This document shows positions 50,175 through 60,200 of a DNA stretch of 64,000 nt, one piece after another. The position numbers were made by a program, and so were the translations under genes. The stretch spans positions 1,178,001 through 1,242,000 of the forward strand of contig JASCOF010000001.1 in NCBI GenBank assembly GCA_029960065.1. Direction: 5' to 3'. Each line of letters begins with the position of its first letter. Within the stretch, counting starts at the first letter, position 1. The stretch comes from Flavobacteriaceae bacterium PS02336. Its GTDB lineage: Bacteria > Bacteroidota > Bacteroidia > Flavobacteriales > Flavobacteriaceae. The notes below the pieces were generated by a model. The model made no database searches. It saw only the letters and a list, made by a program, of their open reading frames with translations, and was not told the DNA's origin.

Positions 50175-51212
50175 ATGAGAAATAATATAAAAATACTATT
50201 TGCTTTCTGTTTGCTTTTAAGCATTTGTTCACAAGCCCAATCAACATCTAAAAATTCATTTTCAAAAGATTTGATACAGACTAGAATGCGTGTTATTGTC
50301 GACAATGATTTTAGTGGAGATCCGGATGGATTATTTCAATTAGTTCATCAGATTTTATCGCCTTCGGCAGAAATTAAAGGAATAATTGGTTCGCATTTAA
50401 AACCAGGAGATGGTTTTGATTCTTCATCAGAAACTGCCACAAATGCGGTTAAAAAAGTAAAAGAACTTTTGGAAGTCATGAAACTTCAAAACGCTTTTCC
50501 AGTTTATGAAGGTTCCAATTTGCAACTGAAAGATGCTAAAACACCAAATATTTCAGAAGGAGCAAAGGCGATTGTAAAAGAAGCTATGCGCGACGATGTA
50601 AAAACACCGCTTTATGTAGTATGCGGTGCAGGGTTAACAGAAATTGCCAGTGCTTATTTACTAGAACCTAAAATTGCAAATCGTCTTACTCTGGTTTGGA
50701 TTGGCGGTCCTGAATATTCAGATTTAGCAACACCACCGCCGGGTTACACTTCTTTAGAATACAATTTAGGAATTGATATTACTGCAGGACAAGTCGTTTT
50801 TAATGATTCAAAAATTCCAATTTGGCAAATTCCTAGAAATGCGTATCGCCAGACTTTATTGTCGTATTCTGAATTGTTGTTAAAAGTAAAAACACAAGGA
50901 AAAACAGGAGAATATCTTTCAGAAAAAATAGAAAGTCTGATGAAAAGAGTACAGCAATTCAACCTTCATATTGGCGAAACTTATATCATGGGAGACAGTC
51001 CGCTGGTTTTGTTAACGGCTTTACAATCTTCTTTTGAAGCAGATCCGAGTTCTAGTTCTTATGTTTTGAAGCCTTCCCCTTTGATTAATGCGCAGGGACT
51101 TTATGAAATGAATCATAACGGAAGAAATATTCGGGTTTACAATCAATTAGATACGCGTTTAATGTTTGAAGATTTCTTTGCCAAACTGCAATTGTTTAAA
51201 ACAACTAAATAA
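50175..51212 (+). CDS. Secreted nucleoside hydrolase-like protein
   Basis: 345 residues with a signal peptide (LFAFCLLLSICSQAQ). VIVDNDFSGDPDG near residue 40 is a variant of the calcium-binding Asp cluster of inosine-uridine nucleoside hydrolases. VVCGAGLTEIASAYL and LVWIGGPEYSDL match the strand-loop pattern, and MGDSPLVLLTAL carries the late Asp. In glycan loci such proteins probably act on glycosides rather than nucleosides; the true substrate is unknown. It is 13 bases before the esterase gene. Confidence 0.85.
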   Translation: MRNNIKILFAFCLLLSICSQAQSTSKNSFSKDLIQTRMRVIVDNDFSGDPDGLFQLVHQILSPSAEIKGIIGSHLKPGDGFDSSSETATNAVKKVKELLEVMKLQNAFPVYEGSNLQLKDAKTPNISEGAKAIVKEAMRDDVKTPLYVVCGAGLTEIASAYLLEPKIANRLTLVWIGGPEYSDLATPPPGYTSLEYNLGIDITAGQVVFNDSKIPIWQIPRNAYRQTLLSYSELLLKVKTQGKTGEYLSEKIESLMKRVQQFNLHIGETYIMGDSPLVLLTALQSSFEADPSSSSYVLKPSPLINAQGLYEMNHNGRNIRVYNQLDTRLMFEDFFAKLQLFKTTK

Positions 51213-51225
51213 AAATCAAACTATT

Positions 51226-52113
51226 ATGAAAATTATATACACATTTTTCGCAGCAGGATTTCTGTTGTTAGGAACTTCGGTTCAAGCGCAGGAAACTATA
51301 AAATTATATCAGGGAAAAGCACCAGGATCTGAAAACTGGACACAAAAAGAAGCTCAAATGTATTCGGATCTTTTTAAGACCGAAGTAGTTTACAATGTTA
51401 CAGATCCAAGTTTATTGGTTTATCAAGTTCCAAAAGGAGTTAAAAATACAGGAACAGCCATTGTCATTGCTCCGGGTGGCGGTTTCCAAAGTTTATCGAT
51501 TAACAGAGAAGGAAAAGAACTGGCTGAAATTTTAAGTAAAAAAGGAATCACCGCTTTTGTTTTAAAATACCGCTTGAACAAAACCGAAACCAATGATCCA
51601 GCAAGAGAAATGATGGACAAATTGAAAGACAGAGCGGCTTTTGAAAAAAACTCTTTGGCAACTATTCAACTGGCTGCGCAAGACGGAAAAACAGCTTTGA
51701 ATTATGTTCGTACAAATGCTTCTAAATATGGAATCGACATTAAAAAAGTGGGGATTATTGGTTTCTCTGCCGGAAGTACGGTGGCGATGGAAACCGTTTT
51801 GGATAATAAAACAGAACAGCTTCCTGATTTTGTAGCGAATATTTACGGCGGACCAAGACCTGAACTTTTGAGCGTTCCTGCACCAGACAAAAAGATTCCA
51901 ATGTTTGTTTGTGCGGCGAGTGATGATCAGTTGAAATTGGCCCCAAGAAGCATTCAAATGTATAACAAATGGTTAGAAGCAGGGCAGACCGTTGAGCTTC
52001 ATATGTACTCAAAAGGCGGACATGGTTTTGGAACTGGAAAACAAAATCTGCCAGTTGATTCATGGGAAACCCATTTTGAAGAATGGCTTAAACTTCAAGG
52101 TTTTTTAAACTAA
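51226..52113 (+). CDS. Secreted alpha/beta hydrolase (acetyl-xylan esterase-like)
   Basis: 295 residues from the ATG at 51226, which begins a clear signal peptide (IIYTFFAAGFLLLGTSVQAQ); the open frame upstream of it overlaps the previous gene. Oxyanion region IAPGGGFQSLS, nucleophile elbow GFSAGST, Asp in CAASDDQLK and His in GGHGFG complete the triad. It resembles the BD-FAE/acetyl-xylan esterase group in glycan loci, so deacetylation of the imported or external glycan is likely. It is in the middle of the run (27 bases to the next gene). Confidence 0.88.
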   Translation: MKIIYTFFAAGFLLLGTSVQAQETIKLYQGKAPGSENWTQKEAQMYSDLFKTEVVYNVTDPSLLVYQVPKGVKNTGTAIVIAPGGGFQSLSINREGKELAEILSKKGITAFVLKYRLNKTETNDPAREMMDKLKDRAAFEKNSLATIQLAAQDGKTALNYVRTNASKYGIDIKKVGIIGFSAGSTVAMETVLDNKTEQLPDFVANIYGGPRPELLSVPAPDKKIPMFVCAASDDQLKLAPRSIQMYNKWLEAGQTVELHMYSKGGHGFGTGKQNLPVDSWETHFEEWLKLQGFLN

Positions 52114-52140
52114 AAATAAGGACTTTAAAATTATCTATAT

Positions 52141-54591
52141 ATGAAACATAAAATTATAAAAACAGGAAAAATAACGCTTTTGACGGCGTTAGTGCTTTCT
52201 AATTTGTCTTGGAATACTGTTCCGAATGACGAAACGAATCCGCCTCTTTTAACTATCAAAGGATTTACATTTACTGATTATAACAGAAATGGAAAACTAG
52301 ATCCTTGGGAAGATACGCGTCTTACTGCTAATCAAAGAATTGATGCGATCATCAAAGAAATGACGAATGCAGAAAAAGTGGAATTATTGATTGGAACTGG
52401 AATGCCAGGAATCGAAGTTTTAACTGGTCCCGTTGGAGATTCTAAACAAGGTTTGGTTCCGGGAGCGGCAGGAGGAACGGCTGCTTTTGAACGTTTCGGA
52501 ATTCCTGCAACAGTTGTCGCCGATGGTCCAGCTGGATTGAGAATCGCGCCAACGAGAGAAAATGATTCTAAAACGTATTATGCAACGGCATTTCCGGTTG
52601 GAACGGCTTTGGCTTCAACGTGGAATAAAGCGCTTTTGGAAGAAGTTGGAAAAGCAATGGGTAACGAAGTAAAAGAATACGGTGTGGATGTTTTATTAGC
52701 ACCAGCTTTGAATATCCACAGAAATCCATTGAACGGAAGAAACTTCGAATATTATTCTGAAGATCCATTAATATCTGGAAAAACCGCTGCAGCAATTGTA
52801 AACGGAATTCAGTCGCAAGGTGTTGGAACTTCAATTAAACATTTCGCTGTAAATAATGAAGAATCAAATCGTTTGACCATCAACGCGCACGTTTCTGAAA
52901 GAGCGATTAGAGAATTGTATTTAAAAGGTTTTGAAATTACGGTTAAAGAATCGCAGCCTTGGACAGTGATGTCTTCATACAACAAATTAAACGGAATTTA
53001 TACGTCAGACAGAAAAGATCTTTTGACTCAGGTTTTAAGAGACGAATGGGGTTTTAAAGGAATTGTAATGACGGATTGGTTTGGTGGTTTCCCAGGTTTT
53101 GAATCTATTTCTAAAGGTTCAAATTCTGATGTCGTGCAACAAATGATTGCCGGAAATGATTTATTAATGCCAGGAATTCCGGTTCAGAAAAAAGCATTGT
53201 TAGCAGCATTAGATTCGGGTAAATTGTCTCAGGAAGTGGCAAATGTAAATGTGAAAAGAATTTTAGAATATGTTTTCCGTACGCCGACTTTCGCTAAGTA
53301 CAAATACAGCGATAAACCGAACCTGACTAAAAATGCTGAAGTAACCAGAAATGCTGCTGCAGAAGGAATGGTTTTACTTAAAAACACTAACAATGCCTTG
53401 CCTTTTGCTGACAAGCAAAAAGAGGTTTCAGTTTTTGGAGTTACTTCTTACGCTTGGATTACAGGAGGAACAGGAAGCGGAAGTGTGAATAATAAACACA
53501 CAGTCTCTCTTTTAGAAGGTTTAACTGCTGCGGGTTATAAATTAGACAAAGAATTAGTTGATTTGTACAAACCGCATGCTGAAAAAGAAGTTGCAGTTGA
53601 AAAAGAAAACAGAAAAGCAAGAGGAATTTTGGCTTTGCCGGAAAGACTTCCAGAATTAAAAATGGACGATGCTTTTATTGCTAAAAAAGCAGCAAGTTCT
53701 GAAATTGCTTTTGTCACTTTAGGAATAAATTCTGGAGAAGGCGGAGACAGAGTTGTCAATAATGATTTCAATATGGCCGATGAAGAAATTCAGATGCTGG
53801 ATAAAATTTCAAAAGCTTTTCATGCTAAAGGAAAAAAAGTAGTTGTTATTTTAAATATTGGCGGTGTTATCGAAACAGCTTCTTGGAAAGATAAAGTTGA
53901 TGCTATTTTATTAGCTTGGCAGCCAGGTCAGGAAGGCGGACATTCTGTTGCTGATGTGGTTTCAGGAAAAATTAATCCATCTGGAAAATTGACGATGACT
54001 TTCCCAGCGAAATATTCAGATACGCCTTCGGCTAAAAATTTCCCTGGATTTCCAGTTGATAATCCGAAAGAGGTGACTTATGAAGAAGGGGTTTACGTTG
54101 GATACCGTTATTTCAATACGTTCAACATTAAACCTTCTTATGAATTTGGGTTCGGAAGTTCGTATACTACGTTTGATTATTCTGGTATAAAATTAAGTTC
54201 TCCAGCTTTCAAAGATAAATTGACTGTTTCGGTTACGGTAAAAAATACTGGAAAAGCAGCAGGAAAAGAAGTAGTGCAATTGTATCTTTCAGCACCTTCA
54301 AAATCAATTGATAAACCGAAAGAAGAATTAAAAGCTTTTGGAAAAACAAAAGAATTGAAACCGGGAGAAAGCCAGACGCTGACTTTAACTTTATCGCCAA
54401 AAGATCTAGCTTCTTTCTTAGAAAGCAAAAGTGCATGGATTGCTGAAGCTGGTGAATATAAAGTGCTTGTGGGCGCTTCTTCTTTAGATATTAAACAAAC
54501 CGCATCGTTTACGGTTGCAAAAGAAATTACAGTGGAGAAAGTGAAGAAAGCTTTTGAGTTGGATTCAAAGTTTACAGAGCTTAAACCTTAG
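52141..54591 (+). CDS. Glycoside hydrolase family 3 with fibronectin III-like tail
   Basis: 816 residues with a signal peptide. DYNRNGKLDPWED near residue 48 is an EF-hand-like loop, as in the 47619 enzyme. The GH3 barrel has GTSIKHFAVNNEESNR, INAHVSERAIRELYLKGFEI and the nucleophile D312 in VMTDWFGG. The second domain (VVVILNIGGVIETASW, EGGHSVADVVSGKINPSGKL) and a C-terminal FnIII-like module (about 680-800: VSVTVKNTGKAAGKEVVQLYLS, FLESKSAWIAEAGEYKVLVG) follow. It is a beta-glucosidase/beta-xylosidase-type enzyme, the last gene of the run, and is followed by a strong terminator. Confidence 0.93.
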   Translation: MKHKIIKTGKITLLTALVLSNLSWNTVPNDETNPPLLTIKGFTFTDYNRNGKLDPWEDTRLTANQRIDAIIKEMTNAEKVELLIGTGMPGIEVLTGPVGDSKQGLVPGAAGGTAAFERFGIPATVVADGPAGLRIAPTRENDSKTYYATAFPVGTALASTWNKALLEEVGKAMGNEVKEYGVDVLLAPALNIHRNPLNGRNFEYYSEDPLISGKTAAAIVNGIQSQGVGTSIKHFAVNNEESNRLTINAHVSERAIRELYLKGFEITVKESQPWTVMSSYNKLNGIYTSDRKDLLTQVLRDEWGFKGIVMTDWFGGFPGFESISKGSNSDVVQQMIAGNDLLMPGIPVQKKALLAALDSGKLSQEVANVNVKRILEYVFRTPTFAKYKYSDKPNLTKNAEVTRNAAAEGMVLLKNTNNALPFADKQKEVSVFGVTSYAWITGGTGSGSVNNKHTVSLLEGLTAAGYKLDKELVDLYKPHAEKEVAVEKENRKARGILALPERLPELKMDDAFIAKKAASSEIAFVTLGINSGEGGDRVVNNDFNMADEEIQMLDKISKAFHAKGKKVVVILNIGGVIETASWKDKVDAILLAWQPGQEGGHSVADVVSGKINPSGKLTMTFPAKYSDTPSAKNFPGFPVDNPKEVTYEEGVYVGYRYFNTFNIKPSYEFGFGSSYTTFDYSGIKLSSPAFKDKLTVSVTVKNTGKAAGKEVVQLYLSAPSKSIDKPKEELKAFGKTKELKPGESQTLTLTLSPKDLASFLESKSAWIAEAGEYKVLVGASSLDIKQTASFTVAKEITVEKVKKAFELDSKFTELKP

Positions 54592-54614
54592 TTTTAGTTA
54601 GTTATTTGTTGGTT

Positions 54615-54652
54615 AAAAAACCGTTCCAATTTTTAATTGGGACGGTTTTTTT
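54615..54652 (+). terminator. Intrinsic terminator of the glycan-utilisation genes
   Basis: AAAACCGTTCCAAT pairs with ATTGGGACGGTTTT (one G-T pair), followed by T residues. Confidence 0.8.
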
Positions 54653-54675
54653 ATTAGAATATAAACCTTGATGAA

Positions 54676-55041
54676 TCAAGGTAATGTGACAGTGCCTTTA
54701 ATTCTATCTCTATGATTTAATCCCCATTCTGCTATTACAGCAGTTAAATTTTTAAGCGTTGCTCCATAATCTGTTATTTCATATTCTACCGTTATTGGTT
54801 TGGTATCGAGCACCTTTCTTTTTATAAGATGGTTCATTTCCAGTTCTTTTAAGTCTCTGCTGAGCATTCTTCCCGAAATACCATTAACTGTTTTCAGCAG
54901 TTCAGAGTACCGCATTTTTTCAAAACAAAGACAGGCAATTATAGCAACTTTCCATTTGCCGTTTAGCAGATCCATTACATCGTGAATTGCTATTATTTTT
55001 TGACTGCATTCTTTTACAGGATTAATATGATTCATATACAA
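54676..55041 (-). CDS. HxlR family transcriptional regulator
   Basis: 121 residues, single HxlR winged helix: DVMDLLNGKWKVAIIACLCFEKMRYSELLKTVNGISGRMLSRDLKELE, then a PITVEYEITDYG wing. An N-terminal Cys (KECSQK) is at the position used for redox/electrophile sensing in YodB/HypR relatives, and another is in ACLCF. It is divergent from a nitroreductase with shared operator-like sites, as with yodB-yodC and hypR-hypO. Confidence 0.92.
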   Translation of the reverse strand: MYMNHINPVKECSQKIIAIHDVMDLLNGKWKVAIIACLCFEKMRYSELLKTVNGISGRMLSRDLKELEMNHLIKRKVLDTKPITVEYEITDYGATLKNLTAVIAEWGLNHRDRIKGTVTLP

Positions 55042-55055
55042 GTGGTTATCCGAAT

Positions 55056-55094
55056 GTAACTATTACTTTTTGTCTCAAAGTTACAAATAGTAAC
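55056..55094. promoter_or_regulatory. Operator-like palindromes between HxlR regulator and nitroreductase
   Basis: GTTACAAATAGTAAC (55080-55094) is a palindrome whose complement contains TACTATTTGTAA, like the YodB operator as I recall it. A second partial site GTAACTATTAC lies at 55056-55066. The sites overlap the HxlR -7 box (TAACTTTG on the minus strand, 55076-55083) and the -33 region of the nitroreductase promoter. Confidence 0.6.
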
Positions 55095-55104
55095 CATAAA
55101 AATA

Positions 55105-55112
55105 TAGTTTTG
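55105..55112 (+). promoter_or_regulatory. -7 element of the nitroreductase gene
   Basis: TAGTTTTG, 27 bases before the ATG. Confidence 0.5.
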
Positions 55113-55138
55113 TCTGCATAATTTTAAAATCATAAAAA

Positions 55139-55783
55139 ATGGAACTAATAGAGGATCTCAAATGGAGATATGCCACAAAAAAGTTCAGTACTGAAAAAGT
55201 TTCTGACGAAAATGTTACGAAAATTATTGAAGCAGTTAATTTGTCTGCCACTTCGATAGGAATACAGCCCTACAGAATTTTTGTAGTTGAAAATCCTGAA
55301 ATACAAAAAGAATTGGGAGAAGGATCATTTAACGGACAAATAGCCGAGTGTTCGCATCTGCTTGTATTTGCCGCTTTTGATTCAATAACACAAGAAGCAA
55401 TAGACAGTTATATTAATTTGGTTGCAAGTGAAAGAGATTCGGATGTAAATGATTTGGCCGATTTTAAAAATATGATTAGCGGCTACCTTCTGGCAAGGAC
55501 AGACGAAGAGAACTTTTTTTGGTCGTCTAAACAGGCTTACATAGGACTTGGAACTGCTTTAGTAGCTGCTGCAAATCTAAAAATTGATTCAACACCAATG
55601 GAAGGTTTTGATTCTGAAAGATTTGACTCAGTATTAGGCCTTAGAGAAAAAGGACTTAAAAGTGTCGTATTACTGGCTTTAGGCTATCGTGATGTGGAAA
55701 ATGATTGGAATGCCAACCTTAAGAAAGTAAGATTGTATAAAGATGATTTTGCAACAGTAATTAAAAAAATTGGAGATCGTTAA
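55139..55783 (+). CDS. NAD(P)H-dependent nitroreductase family oxidoreductase
   Basis: 214 residues, FMN nitroreductase fold: DLKWRYATKKFS (FMN phosphate region), IIEAVNLSATSIGIQPYRIFVVENP, AYIGLGTALVAAANLKIDSTPMEGFD and SVVLLALGYR. It is typical of the YodC/HypO/NfsB-like group that reduces quinones, nitro compounds or other electrophiles. It is divergent from the HxlR gene and probably repressed by it until oxidation. Confidence 0.92.
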   Translation: MELIEDLKWRYATKKFSTEKVSDENVTKIIEAVNLSATSIGIQPYRIFVVENPEIQKELGEGSFNGQIAECSHLLVFAAFDSITQEAIDSYINLVASERDSDVNDLADFKNMISGYLLARTDEENFFWSSKQAYIGLGTALVAAANLKIDSTPMEGFDSERFDSVLGLREKGLKSVVLLALGYRDVENDWNANLKKVRLYKDDFATVIKKIGDR

Positions 55784-55829
55784 GCAGTATTTTTATTTGA
55801 ATAATAAAATAATTCCAATTAATGTTTAA

Positions 55830-55865
55830 AAAAGCACCGATTTTCAACTGAAAATAGGTGCTTTT
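55830..55865. terminator. Bidirectional terminator
   Basis: AAAAGCACC / GGTGCTTTT with a second inner stem ATTTTC / GAAAAT, between the nitroreductase (+) and the AAA ATPase (-). Confidence 0.8.
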
Positions 55866-55919
55866 GGTGATTCCTTTTTGCTGTCGAAAAAGCAGTAATT
55901 AGAATTTAATACTATACCA

Positions 55920-57224
55920 TTACATCATTTTCCCTTCTTTTGCATATTCTTTTTTAATTCCCTGAAGCAGATGATTTAAGTTGATGCTTTTATTTTGATC
56001 TTCCAAAGTTCTCAGGCAGGCATATTGAATGATGTTTACAATATTGGCGCCCGTAATATCATATTTTTTTGAAAGTTCATTAAGATTTACATCTTCAGCA
56101 ATCTTAATTCCTTTAGGCAGATTATTTTGCCAAAGCTGTAACCGTTCGCCATAAGAAGGCACTTCAAACTCAATTATAGATTGAAATCTTCGGGTAAAAG
56201 CACTATCAATATTGTTTTTAAAATTAGAGGCCAAAATCACTAATCCCGGATGATTTTCGATACGCTGCAGTAAATACGAAACTTCCTGATTGGCATATTT
56301 GTCATGTGCATCGCGAACATTTGTTCTTTTTCCGAAAACGGCATCAGCTTCATCAAAAAACAAAATCCAGTCTTTATCTATCGCTTTGTCAAAAAGAGAA
56401 GAAAGGTTTTTTTCGGTCTCGCCAATGTATTTCGAAATCACCATAGACAAATCAATTCGGTAGACATCTCTTTTGGTATATTTTCCCAATAGTGAAGCCG
56501 TAAGTGTTTTTCCAGTTCCCGGTGCGCCGTAAAACATGACTCTGAAACCCGGTTTTATTTTGGCTTTCATGTTCCATTCATGAAGTAAAATATCATTGAA
56601 TTTAAGCCAGGTTTCTATTTCTTTTATCTGATTTAAAGTAGAAGTATTCAAAACCAAATCGCCCCAATCTAATTGCGTTTCTATTAACTGCGCAGGGAAA
56701 ATACTGCTGAGCTGTGGTTTCAGGATTTTTCCAGTTAAGAATTTTTCGATGTATTCGTCTTCTAAAATTATTCGACCGCTCAATTTAGGTTCGCCATTCG
56801 GAACAGATTCGATTTTTATAATACCTTTTTGATACAGATAAGACTGATTGTGTAAGTAATTATAGAATGAGATTCGGTTTTCCAGATCATTTCCAGCAAT
56901 TAAAAACTGAGCCGTTTCACCAGTTGGTAAAATGCCGCGGTGATTTTTTGTTTTGATGCCGCCAAACTCCGGTAATTCCCCGCCGTTCGGTAAATATTCA
57001 GCAATTATCGAACTTAAAAAATCGGGTTTAATGTGCGGAACAAGAGATAATCCTAAGATAAGAATATCCATTTCGTCGAGTTTGTTTTCGATAATAAACT
57101 CATCAACAAAACCATTTGAATCCATTTGACTAAAAGCAGGTTTTTCCATTGGATTTTCCGCCTGAAAAAGAGTGTCAAGCTGAAATACGAATTGGTTTTT
57201 TAAGAATGTGAATATGTTTTCCAT
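55920..57224 (-). CDS. AAA+ ATPase of eCIS type
   Basis: 434 residues. An N-terminal region (~1-190) is specific to this family (ILILGLSLVPHIKPDFL, GILPTGETAQFLIAG). The AAA+ domain has Walker A GAPGTGKT (about 232-239), Walker B ILFFDEADAVFGKR, sensor 1 LVILASNFKNNID and an Arg finger in SAFTRRFQ. ATPases of this kind (Afp15/Pvc15-like) are conserved in extracellular contractile injection system loci, where they may help recycle sheath or load cargo. It is the last gene of the minus-strand run and lies 54 bases after the large DUF4157 gene. Confidence 0.85.
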   Translation of the reverse strand: MENIFTFLKNQFVFQLDTLFQAENPMEKPAFSQMDSNGFVDEFIIENKLDEMDILILGLSLVPHIKPDFLSSIIAEYLPNGGELPEFGGIKTKNHRGILPTGETAQFLIAGNDLENRISFYNYLHNQSYLYQKGIIKIESVPNGEPKLSGRIILEDEYIEKFLTGKILKPQLSSIFPAQLIETQLDWGDLVLNTSTLNQIKEIETWLKFNDILLHEWNMKAKIKPGFRVMFYGAPGTGKTLTASLLGKYTKRDVYRIDLSMVISKYIGETEKNLSSLFDKAIDKDWILFFDEADAVFGKRTNVRDAHDKYANQEVSYLLQRIENHPGLVILASNFKNNIDSAFTRRFQSIIEFEVPSYGERLQLWQNNLPKGIKIAEDVNLNELSKKYDITGANIVNIIQYACLRTLEDQNKSINLNHLLQGIKKEYAKEGKMM

Positions 57225-57278
57225 TTTATGGTGCTAATAATTCGATTTAGAAATGATTTATTTTAGATTGTAAAGTTA

Positions 57279-60200
57279 TTATTTTGATGATGGTTTTTTA
57301 GTGCTATCCATTATTAAAGAATTGTTGTTGTTTTCATTAGATGTAACTTGGTCTGCAACTTTATCAGCTTCAAGTTCGTATTTATCTTGCGATTTACCAC
57401 TATTTAGTTTTGGTAAAAGCCTTCTGCTGTCAAGTCTTCTTCGTCTTTCTTCAACGGTTAACAATTCATTTGTTACTAATCGAATAACATCGTCATACTG
57501 CTGTGTAGCCGCATTTTCAATCTGGCTTAATGTTGGTTTTGGTGCTCCAGCTTCACCTCTTCTTTCACCATTGGTTTTAGTACACCCAGGCATTTTTTTA
57601 TTATTCTCGTTAATAACCGCTGTGTTAGTTCTTGAAACTGCATCTTGTTTAGCATTTTGTAAGGCTTGAAGAATTCTTGCAAGAATATCTCGACCACTTG
57701 ATAAGGCATTCCTGTCTCCTGATTCATATCTAATTCTTTCTCTGTTAAACATTTCAGAAATATTGATATTTGAAACAGCTGTTGTAAAACTTCTGCTTAC
57801 TTGATTATCCTGAACCGTTTTTTCACGTGCAGAATCATGGTAAATCATTATAGTTGTCTGCTGATTATCTTCACTCCAACCTCTTTCAGGAAGATATAAT
57901 GCTAAAGCTTGCCACAAAGATCTTCCAGTCGCAAAAGGCAAAATATGCTCAGATTCAAGCCAGAAAAGTTCTGGTCCAGATCTCAAGCTTGAACCTTGGG
58001 AACCGTGTTTTGCAATATTACCAATATTTGGAGCACTTGTTCCTGGTTCATTGCAGCTTGAATTTTTCTTGACTTTTTTGCCTGCCATCTGAACAATAGG
58101 AGCATATTCAAAATCCCAATCTTCGCCGGCATCTGTGACAGAAGAAATATTTATAACCGATGAATGATCTGTATTAACTTTATTTTTAATCGCTTGAGCT
58201 TCATCGGCTGTAATTTCTCCACCATCACTTTCTTTTTCACTTTCTGTATCAATTTCAGCTAAAGCTCCTGCAATTGCACCAGATGGCGTTGCTGTTTCAG
58301 GCTGGGCTCTTCCCATAACTCTGTCTAATAAAGCCATTCCTCTATCTACAGCTTGATTGACTAACCATGTTAAAGCCTCATCAACCATTTGACGGACAGA
58401 AATAATCATTTCGCCAATTCTTGCCCCAATGCCGGTTAAACCCACCTGATTGGCCAAGAAACCTATCACGACAGGCATGGCTTGTCCCATAGTTCTTTCG
58501 AGATAATCTGCAGCAGTGGCGACATTGCCTCGAGCCAAATCGGCTACGCCGTTAACAAACGAATTGACAACTTCAAGCATTTCACGCAAGTATTTGATAA
58601 AACTTTGTATTGCATTAAAGAATGCCATAGCACCGTTTATTACTGCCATAATTCCCGTTGGGTCTAACATGCTTAAAAGTCTGGCAGTAATTCTATTTAC
58701 AATACGTTCCATGACGAAGTTTTTCACAGCATCGAGAACGGTATTCCACAAATTACTAAGCTGTTCTTGTATTTTATCCCAAATAGCGGCCATACCTCTT
58801 TCTTGAACATCTTTAATAAATGTCCAAATGCCTTCGAGCGTATTAATCATGCTGCGAATTCTGGCCACTCTTGCAGGTCCAATTCGGGGGTGTGCGGCGA
58901 GTTTTTCCCATATTCTTTCCATCGAGATGTTCAGTACTTCCATCACCCAAGTTATAACACCGCGTAAAGAGAAATCGGTAAGTACTGGAATATTAGCATC
59001 TTTCAACTCGCTCATCAGCCAGCCGGTTACACCATTGATTAAATGGTTTACGATATTATCAAAGAATTGTATAAATCCTTGTTTAAGCGCTCGTAATATA
59101 TTTTTTAAGAAACCAATAGGATCCTTTTTAATGTCTTCAATAGCTTCTAATGCTCTTGTAATGATATTTCCAATGAGATCAAAAGGGAAATTCATAATTT
59201 CGAGAATAGCGACAATGACGATTCGGACAATTTCTGCCACAAAAGCAATCAATCGTCCTATTGGTTCTCCAAATTTATCAATGATTCTAGTGAAAGCATC
59301 AATTGGATGAATCAGGTCATCGATTGTCATAGAATCCCAAATGTCTGTAAAGAGCTGAATTATATATTGCGGCGTCATGTTTAGCGTCGCGACTGCGGCT
59401 TCAATTTCGCCTGTAATTCTAGCTATTGCACCAGATTCAACCATTTGAGCATATTGTTCTTCTCCGCCATCCATGAGGCTCATAAAACCTCTGATCATGT
59501 TTGGAATGGTGCGAGGTACAGCTTCTTGTGTAAATGGATCTTTTCCGATAATTACTTTGATAAGGGAATAGCCTCTTACAGTTGCGGCTTGAGAAGAGAG
59601 CCATCCTAATAATGAATCTTTAACAAGTTCTAATACTTTTAAAGCCACGCCCGAGGCAAAATCCCAAACTCTTTGCAAGAATTCTCCTGTCTGAGCTGCC
59701 AAAGCCGAAAGATTATCACTAATATTAGCCAAGTTTGCAGGTTGAATAGCATCCCAAGCGGTGGTTATAAGACCGCGAAGTTCGCCTAATAACGAATTGA
59801 AAGTGCCAACCTGAGTATCAAGCCAGTCAGCCGTTTTTTGCAGTGTGCCTTTTTCACGCATTTGCTCCAATTCTGTCTGCTTGCCAATTAGCAGTAAGAA
59901 ATCTTCTAGAATTTCGACTGTTGTAGCATTGACTGCCTCGTCGCGCAGCGGATCGTATTTGATTATTTTTTTGATAAGTGCATACGCTTTATTTTCTGCT
60001 AATAATGGTTCTGCTACACCAATCAACGCTTCTTTTATCCAAGTTATAATTTGATCAACAAGCGAAGCTGCAAAAGTAGTTACCCGGCCTACTAAGTCAT
60101 TAAATTTAGTTCTGGCAATATCTATGAAATCAGTTCCTGAAGATTCTTCCCAAGCATCTTGCACGAGTTTGAGTAAGGCATCCATGCTGAGACCCAATTC

